Origin: an uncultured Tateyamaria sp.
Lineage (GTDB): Bacteria; Pseudomonadota; Alphaproteobacteria; Rhodobacterales; Rhodobacteraceae
Assembly (NCBI RefSeq): GCF_947496075.1
Contig: NZ_CANMBJ010000005.1
Span: forward strand, 62,001 to 126,000
Length of the DNA: 64,000 bases
Reading direction: 5' to 3'
Positions 1 through 8,311 of the stretch are shown in pieces (within the stretch, counting starts at the first letter, position 1; each line of letters begins with the position of its first letter). The position numbers and the translations under genes are program-made. The notes under the pieces were generated by a model. That model ran no database searches. It had not been told where the DNA came from and was given only the letters and a program-made list of their open reading frames with translations.

Positions 1-142
1 CAGCGGATGCCGTGAACACTAAATTCATCTGACGTTTTAAACATCGTCAGGCATTTGGCGCGCCGCTCAACCCTCTACCTGCTTGCCAATCCCGCCGGAG
101 TAACCAACACTCATAGGCAGAAAAGCAAATGGGGAGATTTCC
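1..142 (+). promoter_or_regulatory. Leader region upstream of first binding-protein gene
   Basis: This stretch precedes the first peptide-binding-protein gene. I see a clear ribosome binding site (GGGGAG, about 6 bases before the ATG at 143). The first bases could be the end of an upstream gene (a TGA lies at 13-15 in frame 1), but this cannot be judged from the window. No convincing -35/-10 pair was identified. Confidence 0.4.
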
Positions 143-1720
143 ATGAAAGTCACGTCATTCCTATCCGCCGCGCTGCTGCTGTCCAGCACAGCACTGGTCA
201 GCGCCGAAACGCTGAAATGGGCCCGCGCGGGTGACGCGCTCACCCTTGATCCGCACTCGCAGAACGAGGGCCCGTCGCACACTATCCGCCACCAGATGTA
301 CGAGCCGCTGATCATCCGCGACACGACCGGCGCGTTTGAACCCGCACTCGCCACTGAATGGGCGCCCAAGGCTGATGATCCGAATGTCTGGGTGTTCAAA
401 CTGCGCGAAGGCGTCACATTCCATGACGGTGCGGCCTTCAATGCCGAGGACGTGGTGTTCAGCTTTGAGCGTGCGATGCAGCCAAATTCCGACATGAAGG
501 AACTGATCGGTTCAATCACCGAAGTGCGTGCGGTTGATGACTACACAATCGAGATGGTCACAGACGGCCCGAACCCGATCCTGCCTTCGAACCTGACCAA
601 CCTGTTCATCATGGACAAGGACTGGACCGAGGCAAACAACACCGTCAACGTGCAGGACTTTGAAGGGGGCGAGATCACATACGCCACCACGAACGCCAAT
701 GGCACCGGGCCTTACGTTCTGCAAAGCCGCGAGCCTGACGTGAAAACCGTCATGTCCCGCAACGACAATTACTGGGGCATCGACCAGTTCCCGATGGAAG
801 TGACCGAGATCGTCTACACCCCCATCCAGAACGCCGCGACCCGCGTCGCAGCCATGCTGTCGGGTGAGATCAACTTCCTTCAGGACATGCCGGTTCAGGA
901 CCTTGAGCGCGTGAATGCCGCGGACGGTTTGGTGGTCAAGCAGGCCCCGCAGAACCGCGTGATCTTCTTTGGCATGAACCAGGGTGCGGATGACATCGAA
1001 GCCGACAACGTCGACGGTGCCAACCCGCTGGCCGATGTGCGCGTGCGCAAGGCGATGTCGATGGCAATGAACCGCGACGCGATCCGTCAGGTCGTGATGC
1101 GCGGCCAATCGCAGCCTGCCGGCATGATCGCCCCACCCTTCGTCAACGGCTGGACCGAGGCGATGGACGGTGAGTCCTCGACCGACATCGACGGCGCCAA
1201 GGCTCTGCTGGCCGAGGCTGGCTATGACAGCGGGTTCTCGATCCGTCTGGACTGCCCGAATGACCGCTACATCAACGATGAAGCGATCTGCCAGGCGGCT
1301 GTCGGCATGCTGGGTCAGATCGGCGTGACCGTGAACCTGGATGCCAAGCCAAAGGCGCAACACTTCCCGCTGATCACAGATGGGCAGACCGATTTCTACA
1401 TGCTGGGCTGGGGTGTGCCGACATACGACTCGGAATACATCTTCAACTTCCTTGTCCACGGTCGTGAAAGCGATATCGGCACCTGGAACGGCACCGGGTT
1501 CGACAACGACGAGATCGATGCCAAGATCAAGTCGCTGGCCTCAAACACCGATCTGGAAGCCCGCAACGCCGACATCGCCGATATCTGGCGCGTTGTGCAG
1601 AACGAACAGCTCTATATTCCGCTGCACCACCAGGTCCTGAACTGGGGCATGGGCGAAGGTGTGGGGATCGAAGTTGATCCCGAAGACCAGCCCAAGGTCA
1701 AATACATCACCATGAACTGA
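143..1720 (+). CDS. Peptide ABC transporter, periplasmic binding protein
   Basis: A 525-residue solute-binding protein of the SBP_bac_5 (DppA/OppA) family that would capture di- or oligopeptides in the periplasm for an ABC importer. Residues 1-21 form a Sec signal peptide ending in VSA. The mature part has the family hallmarks: an early LDPH segment, FKLREGVTFHDGAAFNAEDV near residue 90, and a C-terminal ligand-lobe CPNDRY motif. A GGGGAG ribosome site supports the ATG start. The next gene is a close paralogue with the same motifs, and a strong terminator separates the two. The permease and ATPase genes follow at 4217-8211, so this probably feeds the same transporter. Substrate is inferred only; some family members bind other amino-compounds. 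Confidence 0.9.
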   Translation: MKVTSFLSAALLLSSTALVSAETLKWARAGDALTLDPHSQNEGPSHTIRHQMYEPLIIRDTTGAFEPALATEWAPKADDPNVWVFKLREGVTFHDGAAFNAEDVVFSFERAMQPNSDMKELIGSITEVRAVDDYTIEMVTDGPNPILPSNLTNLFIMDKDWTEANNTVNVQDFEGGEITYATTNANGTGPYVLQSREPDVKTVMSRNDNYWGIDQFPMEVTEIVYTPIQNAATRVAAMLSGEINFLQDMPVQDLERVNAADGLVVKQAPQNRVIFFGMNQGADDIEADNVDGANPLADVRVRKAMSMAMNRDAIRQVVMRGQSQPAGMIAPPFVNGWTEAMDGESSTDIDGAKALLAEAGYDSGFSIRLDCPNDRYINDEAICQAAVGMLGQIGVTVNLDAKPKAQHFPLITDGQTDFYMLGWGVPTYDSEYIFNFLVHGRESDIGTWNGTGFDNDEIDAKIKSLASNTDLEARNADIADIWRVVQNEQLYIPLHHQVLNWGMGEGVGIEVDPEDQPKVKYITMN

Positions 1721-1728
1721 TCATGGAC

Positions 1729-1760
1729 GGGGGCCGCACGTGCGGCCCCCTTTTCGTTTT
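1729..1760 (+). terminator. Rho-independent terminator or intercistronic hairpin
   Basis: A perfect inverted repeat, GGGGGCCGCAC followed directly by GTGCGGCCCCC, runs into TTTTCGTTTT. It sits 8 bases after the first binding-protein gene. In transporter operons such structures often stop most transcripts so that the binding protein is made in excess. Confidence 0.85.
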
Positions 1761-1833
1761 GCCCCCGAATGCGCGCCGGGGTGTTGCCTGTTTTTCACCG
1801 ATTTTATTGAAACCGCATCAAGGACCAAGACAC

Positions 1834-3393
1834 ATGATCCGCGCTTTCCTTCTGGCCAGCACCGTTCTGGCCGCACCGGCCATCGCCGAAGAATTCAAGT
1901 GGGCCGAAACCACCGACCCGCAAACCATGGACCCGCATGCCGTCAACTCGGCCGCCGTGCTGGGCTTTCTCAACAACGTGTACGAAGGACTTGTCCGCCG
2001 CGGCAAGGACATGACGATCGAACCGGCCCTCGCCACATCGTGGGAACCGATTGGCGCAGGTGAAGGGTGGCGATTTACACTTCGGCAGGGCGTCACATTC
2101 CACGACGGGGCCGCATTCAGCGCGGATGACGTGATCTTTTCCTACCAGCGCGCCAGCGACGAAGCCTCGGACACGCGCAGCTGGTTCGCCCCTGTTTCCG
2201 AGGTCGTCAAGGTCGATGACTACACTGTCGATATCATGACCACCGCCCCCAACCCGATCTTTCCCGACAGCATCGCCAACTGGATGATGATGGACAGCGG
2301 CTGGGCCGAAGCCAACAACACCACCCTGCCCGACAAGGAAAGCGGCAACTACGCAACGCTGAACACCAATGGTACGGGGGCATTCAAGGTGACGGCGCGC
2401 GAGCCGGGCCTGCGCACGGTGCTGGAACCCAATGGCGGCTGGTGGGACACAGCCGAACACAACATCACCCGCGCCGAACTGACCCCGATCCAGAACCCCG
2501 CCACCGCCGTGGCAGCGCTGCTGTCCGGTGATGTGGACCTGATCAACCCGGTGCCCATTCAAGACGCCGAACGCCTTGCCGCCAATGACGCGGTCAAGGT
2601 GATCCAGGGGATCGAAGCGCGGATCATCATGCTGGGCTTCCCACACGAAGCCGACGCGCTGAAATATTCCAGCGAAACAACCGATGCCAACCCGTTCGCA
2701 GACGCCCGGGTGCGTCAGGCGGTGGCCCATGCAGTCAACGTACCTGCCATCCTGCAAACAATCATGCGTGGCAATGCCGAACCCGCCAGCCAGCTGGTCA
2801 GCCCGGCCATGCGCGGCTACTCGGCGGCGCTTGCGGACCGTCCCGCTTACGACCCCGAACAGGCCAAGGCCTTGTTGGCCGAGGCAGGCTATGAAAACGG
2901 GTTCTCGTTCGGCCTGAAATGCCCCAATGACCGCTACCTGAACGACGAAGCCGTCTGCCAGGCCGTCACAGGCATGCTGGCGCAGGTCGGCATCACAGCC
3001 GTCCTCGACGCGATGCCGGTCCAGAACTACTGGCCCGAACTGCGCGAAGACAATTACGACATGTACCTGCTGGGCTGGTCCCCGGGCACGTTCGATGCCG
3101 AACACCCGATCCGCTTCCTGGCCGCAACCCCGAACGAGGAAAAGAAACTCGGCTCGTGGAACTTCGGCGGGTTCTCGAACGAGCGGGTGGACGAATTACT
3201 GCCCATGATCCAGTCCGAGATCGACGACGCCAAACGTCAGGCCATGTTGGATGAAACCACCAAGATCCTGCAGGACGAGGTCGCTTATGTGCCCATGTAC
3301 GTTCAACCGCTCGTCTGGGGCGCCAAGTCCAGCATCGATCTGACACAACGTCCGGATAACTTCTTTATCCTGCGCTGGGTGACGGTGAACTGA
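1834..3393 (+). CDS. Peptide ABC transporter, second periplasmic binding protein
   Basis: A 519-residue SBP_bac_5 family protein paralogous to the preceding gene. They share the TMDPHAVN/TLDPHSQN start, the VTFHDGAAF motif, the LTPIQNPATAVAALLSGDV segment and CPNDRYLNDEAVCQ. The signal peptide is MIRAFLLASTVLAAPAIA. I place the start at 1834 because it begins the signal peptide; the frame is open to 1723, but that extension translates the terminator and is not plausible. Tandem binding proteins ahead of one permease/ATPase set suggest two substrate specificities for one importer. That is inference. Confidence 0.88.
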   Translation: MIRAFLLASTVLAAPAIAEEFKWAETTDPQTMDPHAVNSAAVLGFLNNVYEGLVRRGKDMTIEPALATSWEPIGAGEGWRFTLRQGVTFHDGAAFSADDVIFSYQRASDEASDTRSWFAPVSEVVKVDDYTVDIMTTAPNPIFPDSIANWMMMDSGWAEANNTTLPDKESGNYATLNTNGTGAFKVTAREPGLRTVLEPNGGWWDTAEHNITRAELTPIQNPATAVAALLSGDVDLINPVPIQDAERLAANDAVKVIQGIEARIIMLGFPHEADALKYSSETTDANPFADARVRQAVAHAVNVPAILQTIMRGNAEPASQLVSPAMRGYSAALADRPAYDPEQAKALLAEAGYENGFSFGLKCPNDRYLNDEAVCQAVTGMLAQVGITAVLDAMPVQNYWPELREDNYDMYLLGWSPGTFDAEHPIRFLAATPNEEKKLGSWNFGGFSNERVDELLPMIQSEIDDAKRQAMLDETTKILQDEVAYVPMYVQPLVWGAKSSIDLTQRPDNFFILRWVTVN

Positions 3394-3414
3394 TCCGGCA
3401 ACCCCGGAAAAGAA

Positions 3415-3450
3415 TGGCCCATCCCGCAATCCGGGGTGGGCCTTTTCATT
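3415..3450 (+). terminator. Rho-independent terminator
   Basis: GGCCCATCCC and GGGGTGGGCC form a stem of about 10 bp around a short loop, followed by TTTTCATT. It lies 22 bases after the second binding-protein gene and before the convergent lipoprotein gene. Confidence 0.8.
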
Positions 3451-3482
3451 GCACCAATTATTACTGAAAACAGCGGGGCAGC

Positions 3483-3998
3483 TTAACAACTCAGCGCAAA
3501 AACCATGCCCCGCTCGTACCCATCGCGCACGTGATAGGTACCGTCCTTGAGCTGGCATGTCGTCTTGGATTGGGCCACCTGCCGTGCCTTTGCCGTCAGG
3601 TTGAAGCGCTGCGCCCCGACAGTGTGCGAGGCATTGTGCGCGACAATGAAGTTATGGGTATCAACCCGAACCTGACGAAACTTCAGCCGGTACTTGCCCA
3701 AAGTGACAAGTTCACTGTCGCCTTTCTCCCAGAAAGACGTGCGCGCACGGAAGGCATCCATCGCCGCCGAACGCTCACTGGTCGAACGCCCACGCTTGGC
3801 GTAGGATCTTGTTTGCTCTTGATAAAATGGCAGGTTCGAGGTTTGCGACGCAGGCACTTCGGCTGCAGGAGTCCGTTGCGCGGCGGTGATTGTTTGGGAC
3901 GCGCCCGGCGTTGAAAACCCAACGCCCTTCTGCTGGGGCGCGGGGGCCCCGCAAGCTGAAACAACGCATAGTGCAGCAACAATGATCCGGGGGTTCAC
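3483..3998 (-). CDS. Small predicted lipoprotein of unknown function
   Basis: A 171-residue protein with a lipoprotein signal. The start is a GTG at 3998 preceded by a GGAG ribosome site, and the N-terminus NPRIIVAALCVVSAC contains a lipobox ending in Cys (VSAC). The region after the Cys is Pro/Ala/Gln rich and looks disordered. The C-terminal ~100 residues are better ordered, with two late cysteines (TCQLKDG and the terminal ALSC) that could pair. The frame is open to 4142, but the extra N-terminus lacks a ribosome site. It lies in the opposite direction inside the peptide transporter region, so it is probably not part of that operon. No family recognised. Confidence 0.65.
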   Translation of the reverse strand: MNPRIIVAALCVVSACGAPAPQQKGVGFSTPGASQTITAAQRTPAAEVPASQTSNLPFYQEQTRSYAKRGRSTSERSAAMDAFRARTSFWEKGDSELVTLGKYRLKFRQVRVDTHNFIVAHNASHTVGAQRFNLTAKARQVAQSKTTCQLKDGTYHVRDGYERGMVFALSC

Positions 3999-4216
3999 GG
4001 GATATCTCCATTCAAAGGGCCGTTCCCGCGAGAGTGGAATGCAAAACAGGCGAAGAAAGGGCAAAAGCAAGAAAAGATGCGCTCGCGGCATCAACCGTTG
4101 GCTGGCTGCTTCACCTGCGTGCAGAACGTGAAGTTCCTTCAAAAAACAATCCTGCCCGCGCGGTGCGCATGTCTGCGGTCCCTTGACCAGGCCCGCGCAT
4201 CTTGCGAGACGGGGAA

Positions 4217-5197
4217 ATGCTTTCCTTCATTCTCCAACGTGTCGCCCAATCCGCCCTCGTTCTGTTGGTCGTCGGCCTTGTCGCCTTTTCCATGTTCCGC
4301 TTTGTCGGTGATCCCATCGACAATATGCTGGGACAGGAACGGACCATCGAGGATGTCGAGCGCCTGCGCGCACAGCTTGGTTTGGATCAACCCTTTGCCG
4401 TGCAGTACTACCGCTTCCTGGAAGGGGCGGTTCAGGGCAATTTCGGCGTCAGTTACCGGCAGGGCAGACCCGTGTCTGACATCCTGTTGGAGCGGGCGCC
4501 CGCAACATTGGAACTGGCCGCCGTCAGTGGCTTTCTGGCCATCTCCCTCGGCATCGCGCTTGGCGTCTTTACCGCCATACGACGAAACGGGCTCTGGGCA
4601 AATGTGATCATGTCGGCATCCCTGATTGGCGTGTCCCTGCCCACCTTCCTCATAGGTATCCTGCTGATTTACCTGTTCTCGGTCGAACTGGGCTGGCTGC
4701 CCAGTTTCGGACGCGGCGAGACGGTCAAGATCGGCAATTGGTCCACAGGGTTCCTGACAGCCAGCGGGCTCAAGGCCCTCATTCTCCCCTCGATCACCCT
4801 CGGCCTCTACCAAATGACATTGATCATGCGCCTTGTCCGATCCGAGATGTTGGAAGTGCTGCGGCAAGACTACATCCGCTTCGCCCGCGCCCGTGGGCTC
4901 AAGGAACGGGCCATCAACTTCCGCCACGCGCTCAAGAACACGCTTGTGCCGGTGATTACGGTCACGGGCCTGCAATTGGGCAGCATCATCGCCTTCGCCA
5001 TCATCACCGAGACGGTGTTCCAATGGCCGGGCGTGGGCCTCCTGTTCATCAACGCGATCCAGTTCGTCGATATTCCGGTCATGGCGGCCTACCTGATGCT
5101 GATTTCGGTCATGTTCGTGGGCATCAACCTGATCGTGGACCTGCTATACTTCGCCATCGACCCACGCCTGCGCGTGGACCGGGCGGGAGGACATTAA
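4217..5197 (+). CDS. dppB: Peptide ABC transporter permease (DppB type)
   Basis: A 326-residue inner-membrane permease with about six transmembrane helices. It starts with the N-terminal pattern of DppB proteins (MLSFILQRVAQSALVLLVV) and carries the cytoplasmic EAA loop that contacts the ATPase (VLRQDYIRFARARGLKERAI). I chose the ATG at 4217, preceded by GGGGAA, over the in-frame TTG at 4202. It is followed one base after its stop by the DppC-type permease. The binding proteins are upstream, beyond the opposite-strand lipoprotein gene. Exact substrate unknown. Confidence 0.88.
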   Translation: MLSFILQRVAQSALVLLVVGLVAFSMFRFVGDPIDNMLGQERTIEDVERLRAQLGLDQPFAVQYYRFLEGAVQGNFGVSYRQGRPVSDILLERAPATLELAAVSGFLAISLGIALGVFTAIRRNGLWANVIMSASLIGVSLPTFLIGILLIYLFSVELGWLPSFGRGETVKIGNWSTGFLTASGLKALILPSITLGLYQMTLIMRLVRSEMLEVLRQDYIRFARARGLKERAINFRHALKNTLVPVITVTGLQLGSIIAFAIITETVFQWPGVGLLFINAIQFVDIPVMAAYLMLISVMFVGINLIVDLLYFAIDPRLRVDRAGGH

Positions 5198-5198
5198 G

Positions 5199-6146
5199 AT
5201 GACCGATACAGCCCAAACCCCGACCAAAGCGCCCACCCGCCTGCAACGCTGGGCGGATTCGGATTTCTTCTACCTGTTCAAACGCTCCCCCGTCGCTATT
5301 GTCAGTTTCGCCGTGGCCCTGATTTTGGTCCTGAGCGCGGTCTTCGCCCCGCTCATCGCGCCTTACAATCCGTTTGATCCCGCCTCGCTCAACCTGATGA
5401 ACGGCTTTTCCCGCCCTATGACGCCCAACGCCTTCACCGGTGACAGCTTCTGGCTGGGCACCGATGATCAGGGCCGCGACGTCTTCTCGACCATCCTCTA
5501 CGGCATGCGTATCTCCCTGTTCGTCGGCGTCGCCGCCGTGTTGTTTGCGATGGTGCTTGGCATCTCGCTAGGCCTCATCGCGGGCTATGTCGGCGGCTGG
5601 ACCGAGACGATCATCATGCGCATCGCAGACGTACAGCTGACCTTCCCCAGCATCCTTGTCGCCATGCTGATCTTTGGCATCGCCAAAGGGGTCACGCCCA
5701 TCGAATACCGCGATCAGATGGCGATCTGGGTCCTGATCATCGCCATCGGCCTGTCGGACTGGGTCCAATTCGCCCGCGTCGTCCGCGGCGCCACGCTGGT
5801 GGAAAAGAGCAAGGAATACGTTCAAGCCGCCCGCCTCATCGGCCGCAGCGGCCCCGCCATCATGGTCAAACACATCCTGCCCAACGTGCTCTCCCCGGTG
5901 CTGGTGATCGCCACGATCTCACTAGCCCTCGCCATCATCGCCGAAGCCACCCTCAGCTTCCTCGGCGTCGGCGCACCGCCCACGCAACCGTCGCTCGGCA
6001 CCCTGATCCGCATCGGCCAAGGCTTCCTCTTCTCCGGCGAGTGGTGGATCCTCTTCTTCCCCGCCTGCACGCTCTTGGCCCTGGCGCTCAGCGTCAACCT
6101 GCTTGGCGACTGGCTGCGCGACGCGCTGAACCCGAGGTTGCGGTGA
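5199..6146 (+). CDS. dppC: Peptide ABC transporter permease (DppC type)
   Basis: A 315-residue second permease. It has the N-terminal cytoplasmic segment and single early helix typical of DppC, a periplasmic stretch including FWLGTDDQGRDVFSTILYGMRISL (a strong DppC signature, residues ~85-110), and the EAA loop SKEYVQAARLIGRSGPAIM. About six membrane helices. It would form a heterodimeric channel with the upstream permease. Its stop overlaps the start of the next small gene (TGATG), which suggests translational coupling. Confidence 0.9.
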   Translation: MTDTAQTPTKAPTRLQRWADSDFFYLFKRSPVAIVSFAVALILVLSAVFAPLIAPYNPFDPASLNLMNGFSRPMTPNAFTGDSFWLGTDDQGRDVFSTILYGMRISLFVGVAAVLFAMVLGISLGLIAGYVGGWTETIIMRIADVQLTFPSILVAMLIFGIAKGVTPIEYRDQMAIWVLIIAIGLSDWVQFARVVRGATLVEKSKEYVQAARLIGRSGPAIMVKHILPNVLSPVLVIATISLALAIIAEATLSFLGVGAPPTQPSLGTLIRIGQGFLFSGEWWILFFPACTLLALALSVNLLGDWLRDALNPRLR

Positions 6147-6505
6147 TGGTTGAGCAGTCCCTGATCAATCTACGCGAAACGCTATTCATCAATTTGCGCG
6201 ACATTGCCGATGGTTCGCTCGTTCAGTCGTGTGGCAGTGACAGCCTCATCAAATCTTGGGACCACTGGACAGACTTTGAATGTGTATGGATGGAGCCGCC
6301 AGTGTTCACAGCCGCAGAAGTTGCCGCATGCAAGGCATTTAACGCGGCACTGTCCGACTTTGATGCGCTGGACATAGAAGATACGGGCTTCGTCGACGGT
6401 CTGCGATCGCTTCCTCAGTACAGAAGCGTCGAAGCGTTTGCCAAAATCGCCTACGCAACCATGAGTGAGCGAGGTCCAAGACCGATTTTGGGAAAAACCG
6501 CATGA
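6146..6505 (+). CDS. Conserved-looking small protein of unknown function inside the peptide ABC operon
   Basis: A 119-residue soluble protein. It begins at the ATG overlapping the dppC stop (TGATG) and ends with a TGA overlapping the ATPase start (ATGA). This tight coupling on both sides is the main evidence that it is real. It has no signal peptide or membrane helix. It is acidic, with a tryptophan-rich segment (SWDHWTDFECVWMEPP) near residue 35-50 and a C-terminal segment rich in Arg/Ser/Pro. Its GC content appears lower than that of its neighbours, which may indicate later insertion. I do not recognise a family. It could be an accessory or regulatory factor of the transporter, but only position supports this. 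Confidence 0.6.
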   Translation: MVEQSLINLRETLFINLRDIADGSLVQSCGSDSLIKSWDHWTDFECVWMEPPVFTAAEVAACKAFNAALSDFDALDIEDTGFVDGLRSLPQYRSVEAFAKIAYATMSERGPRPILGKTA

Positions 6506-8211
6506 CAAACCTCCTCAACATCTCCGACCTCTCGGTCCACTACCCCACCCGCAAGGGCACCTTCGTCGCCGTCAACGGTGCCGACCTCACTGTCGCCCCC
6601 GGTGAAATCCATGGCCTCGTGGGAGAATCCGGCGCAGGAAAATCCACCATCGGCGCCGCCGTCATGGGCCTCATCGACCCGCCCGGCCACATCGCGGACG
6701 GCACCGTCAGCTTCCGGAACGAACAAATCTCTGGCCGCGACGCGGCAGGCATGCGCGCTCTGCGCGGGGCCAAGATCTCCATGATCTTTCAGGACCCGCT
6801 CACCTCACTCAACCCGCTGCTCACGGTCGAAGACCAACTGACCGAAACCATCGAAGCGCACCTGAAACTCGGCGACAAAGCGGCCAAGGCCCGCGCCGTG
6901 GAACTGCTCGACCGCGTCGGCATCCCCGACCCGGCGGAACGGGTCAAACAATACCCCCACCAGTTCTCCGGTGGCATGCGCCAACGCGTGGTCATAGCGC
7001 TCGCCCTCTGCTCTGAGCCGGATGTCATCATCGCGGACGAACCCACCACGGCGCTCGACGTCTCGATCCAGGCGCAAATCCTTGACCTGATCAAGGAACT
7101 GGCCCGCGAACGGCAAGTAGGCGTGATCCTGATCACCCACGACATGGGCGTGATCGCCGACACGACCGACCGCGTGACGGTGATGTACCAGGGCGCAGTG
7201 GTCGAAAGCGGCACCACAACCCAAGTCATGGGCGCCCCCGAACACGAGTACACCAAGTCGCTCATCGCCGCCGTGCCTCGCGCCACGCTCAAGGTGCACC
7301 GCTTCCCACAACTCTCCTATGGCGGGCGCAGCACGAAGTTCGCCATCGAAGACCTCGCCCGCAACTGGCCCACCCCACCCAAATCCAAAACCGGCACACT
7401 GGTGCAGGTGGACGGGATCACCAAAACCTTCGTTCAGCGCGACTCCATCATCCCCGCCTGGCGCAAAATGTTCACAGCCGTGGACAAGGTCAGCTTCGAC
7501 ATCCGCGAGGGCGAAGTGTTCGGTCTTGTGGGCGAAAGCGGTTCAGGCAAATCCACCGTCGCCCGTATGATCGCCACGCTCTACGAAACGAACGGCGGCC
7601 ATATCTATTTCGACGGCACCGACGTCACACAACTGGCCTCGCGCGAAGAACGCGACGCCTACCGCCGCCAGATCCAGATGATCTTTCAAGACCCGTTTTC
7701 CAGCCTCAACCCGCGCATGCGGGTGGACGCCATCGTGGCCGAACCGGTACTCCACCACAAACTGCTCGAAGGGCGCGCCGTGCAGGACCGCGTCGACGAA
7801 CTGCTGGACCGCGTGGGCCTCGGTGCAGACGCAGGCCGGAAATACCCGCACGAATTCTCGGGCGGTCAACGCCAGCGCATCTCCATCGCCCGGGCGCTCG
7901 CCACACAACCGCGCTTCCTGATCTGCGACGAACCCACCTCCGCGCTCGACGTGTCGATCCAGGCGCAGGTGCTCAACATCCTCAAGGATCTGCAGGAACA
8001 TCTCGGCCTTACCATGCTGTTCATCAGCCACGACCTGCCCGTCGTCCGGCAAATGTGCGACCGCGTGGGTGTCATGCGGCAGGGCAAGATGGTCGAAGTG
8101 GCGGACACCGAACAGCTCTTCGCTGCCCCACAAGCGGACTACACCAAGGAACTCCTGCGCCTGATGCCCAAGCTCGAAGGCCTCTCAACCGAAGGCCTCC
8201 AAGGCGCCTGA
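6502..8211 (+). CDS. Peptide ABC transporter ATPase, DppD-DppF fusion
   Basis: A 569-residue protein with two complete ABC ATPase domains in one chain, equivalent to DppD plus DppF. Domain 1 (about 1-265) has Walker A GESGAGKST (41-49), signature FSGGMRQR (from 155) and Walker B VIIADEP (~175). Domain 2 (about 300-560) has Walker A GESGSGKST (344-352), FSGGQRQR (from 452) and FLICDEP (~472). Both halves keep the oligopeptide-family QDPLTSLNP/QDPFSSLNP Q-loop region. The fused form would power the DppB/DppC channel. Fused two-domain ATPases are common for this family in alphaproteobacteria. It is last in the operon. Confidence 0.93.
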   Translation: MTNLLNISDLSVHYPTRKGTFVAVNGADLTVAPGEIHGLVGESGAGKSTIGAAVMGLIDPPGHIADGTVSFRNEQISGRDAAGMRALRGAKISMIFQDPLTSLNPLLTVEDQLTETIEAHLKLGDKAAKARAVELLDRVGIPDPAERVKQYPHQFSGGMRQRVVIALALCSEPDVIIADEPTTALDVSIQAQILDLIKELARERQVGVILITHDMGVIADTTDRVTVMYQGAVVESGTTTQVMGAPEHEYTKSLIAAVPRATLKVHRFPQLSYGGRSTKFAIEDLARNWPTPPKSKTGTLVQVDGITKTFVQRDSIIPAWRKMFTAVDKVSFDIREGEVFGLVGESGSGKSTVARMIATLYETNGGHIYFDGTDVTQLASREERDAYRRQIQMIFQDPFSSLNPRMRVDAIVAEPVLHHKLLEGRAVQDRVDELLDRVGLGADAGRKYPHEFSGGQRQRISIARALATQPRFLICDEPTSALDVSIQAQVLNILKDLQEHLGLTMLFISHDLPVVRQMCDRVGVMRQGKMVEVADTEQLFAAPQADYTKELLRLMPKLEGLSTEGLQGA

Positions 8212-8247
8212 CACCTTCTTCTGGCCAACAATACCTTCGGGGGAGCT

Positions 8248-8310
8248 CGAGGGGGCAGACAGCCCCCTCGTCAGCAAAAATGAATCGCGTGCGCGCCAGC
8301 GCGCCTTTGG
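8248..8310. terminator. Convergent terminator region
   Basis: Between the two convergent genes there is a perfect 9-bp stem (CGAGGGGGC with GCCCCCTCG, five-base loop, 8248-8270). A second GC-rich hairpin (GCGCGC with GCGCGC, about 8293-8306) is followed, on the minus strand, by a short T-run. Together these probably terminate both directions, although the plus-strand stem lacks a U-tract. Confidence 0.5.
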
Positions 8311-8311
8311 A

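Noticed and set aside
4139-5023. Long minus-strand open frame opposite dppB
   Set aside because: Shadow of the dppB gene; the translation is polar and repetitive with no ribosome site, while the plus strand has a full permease.
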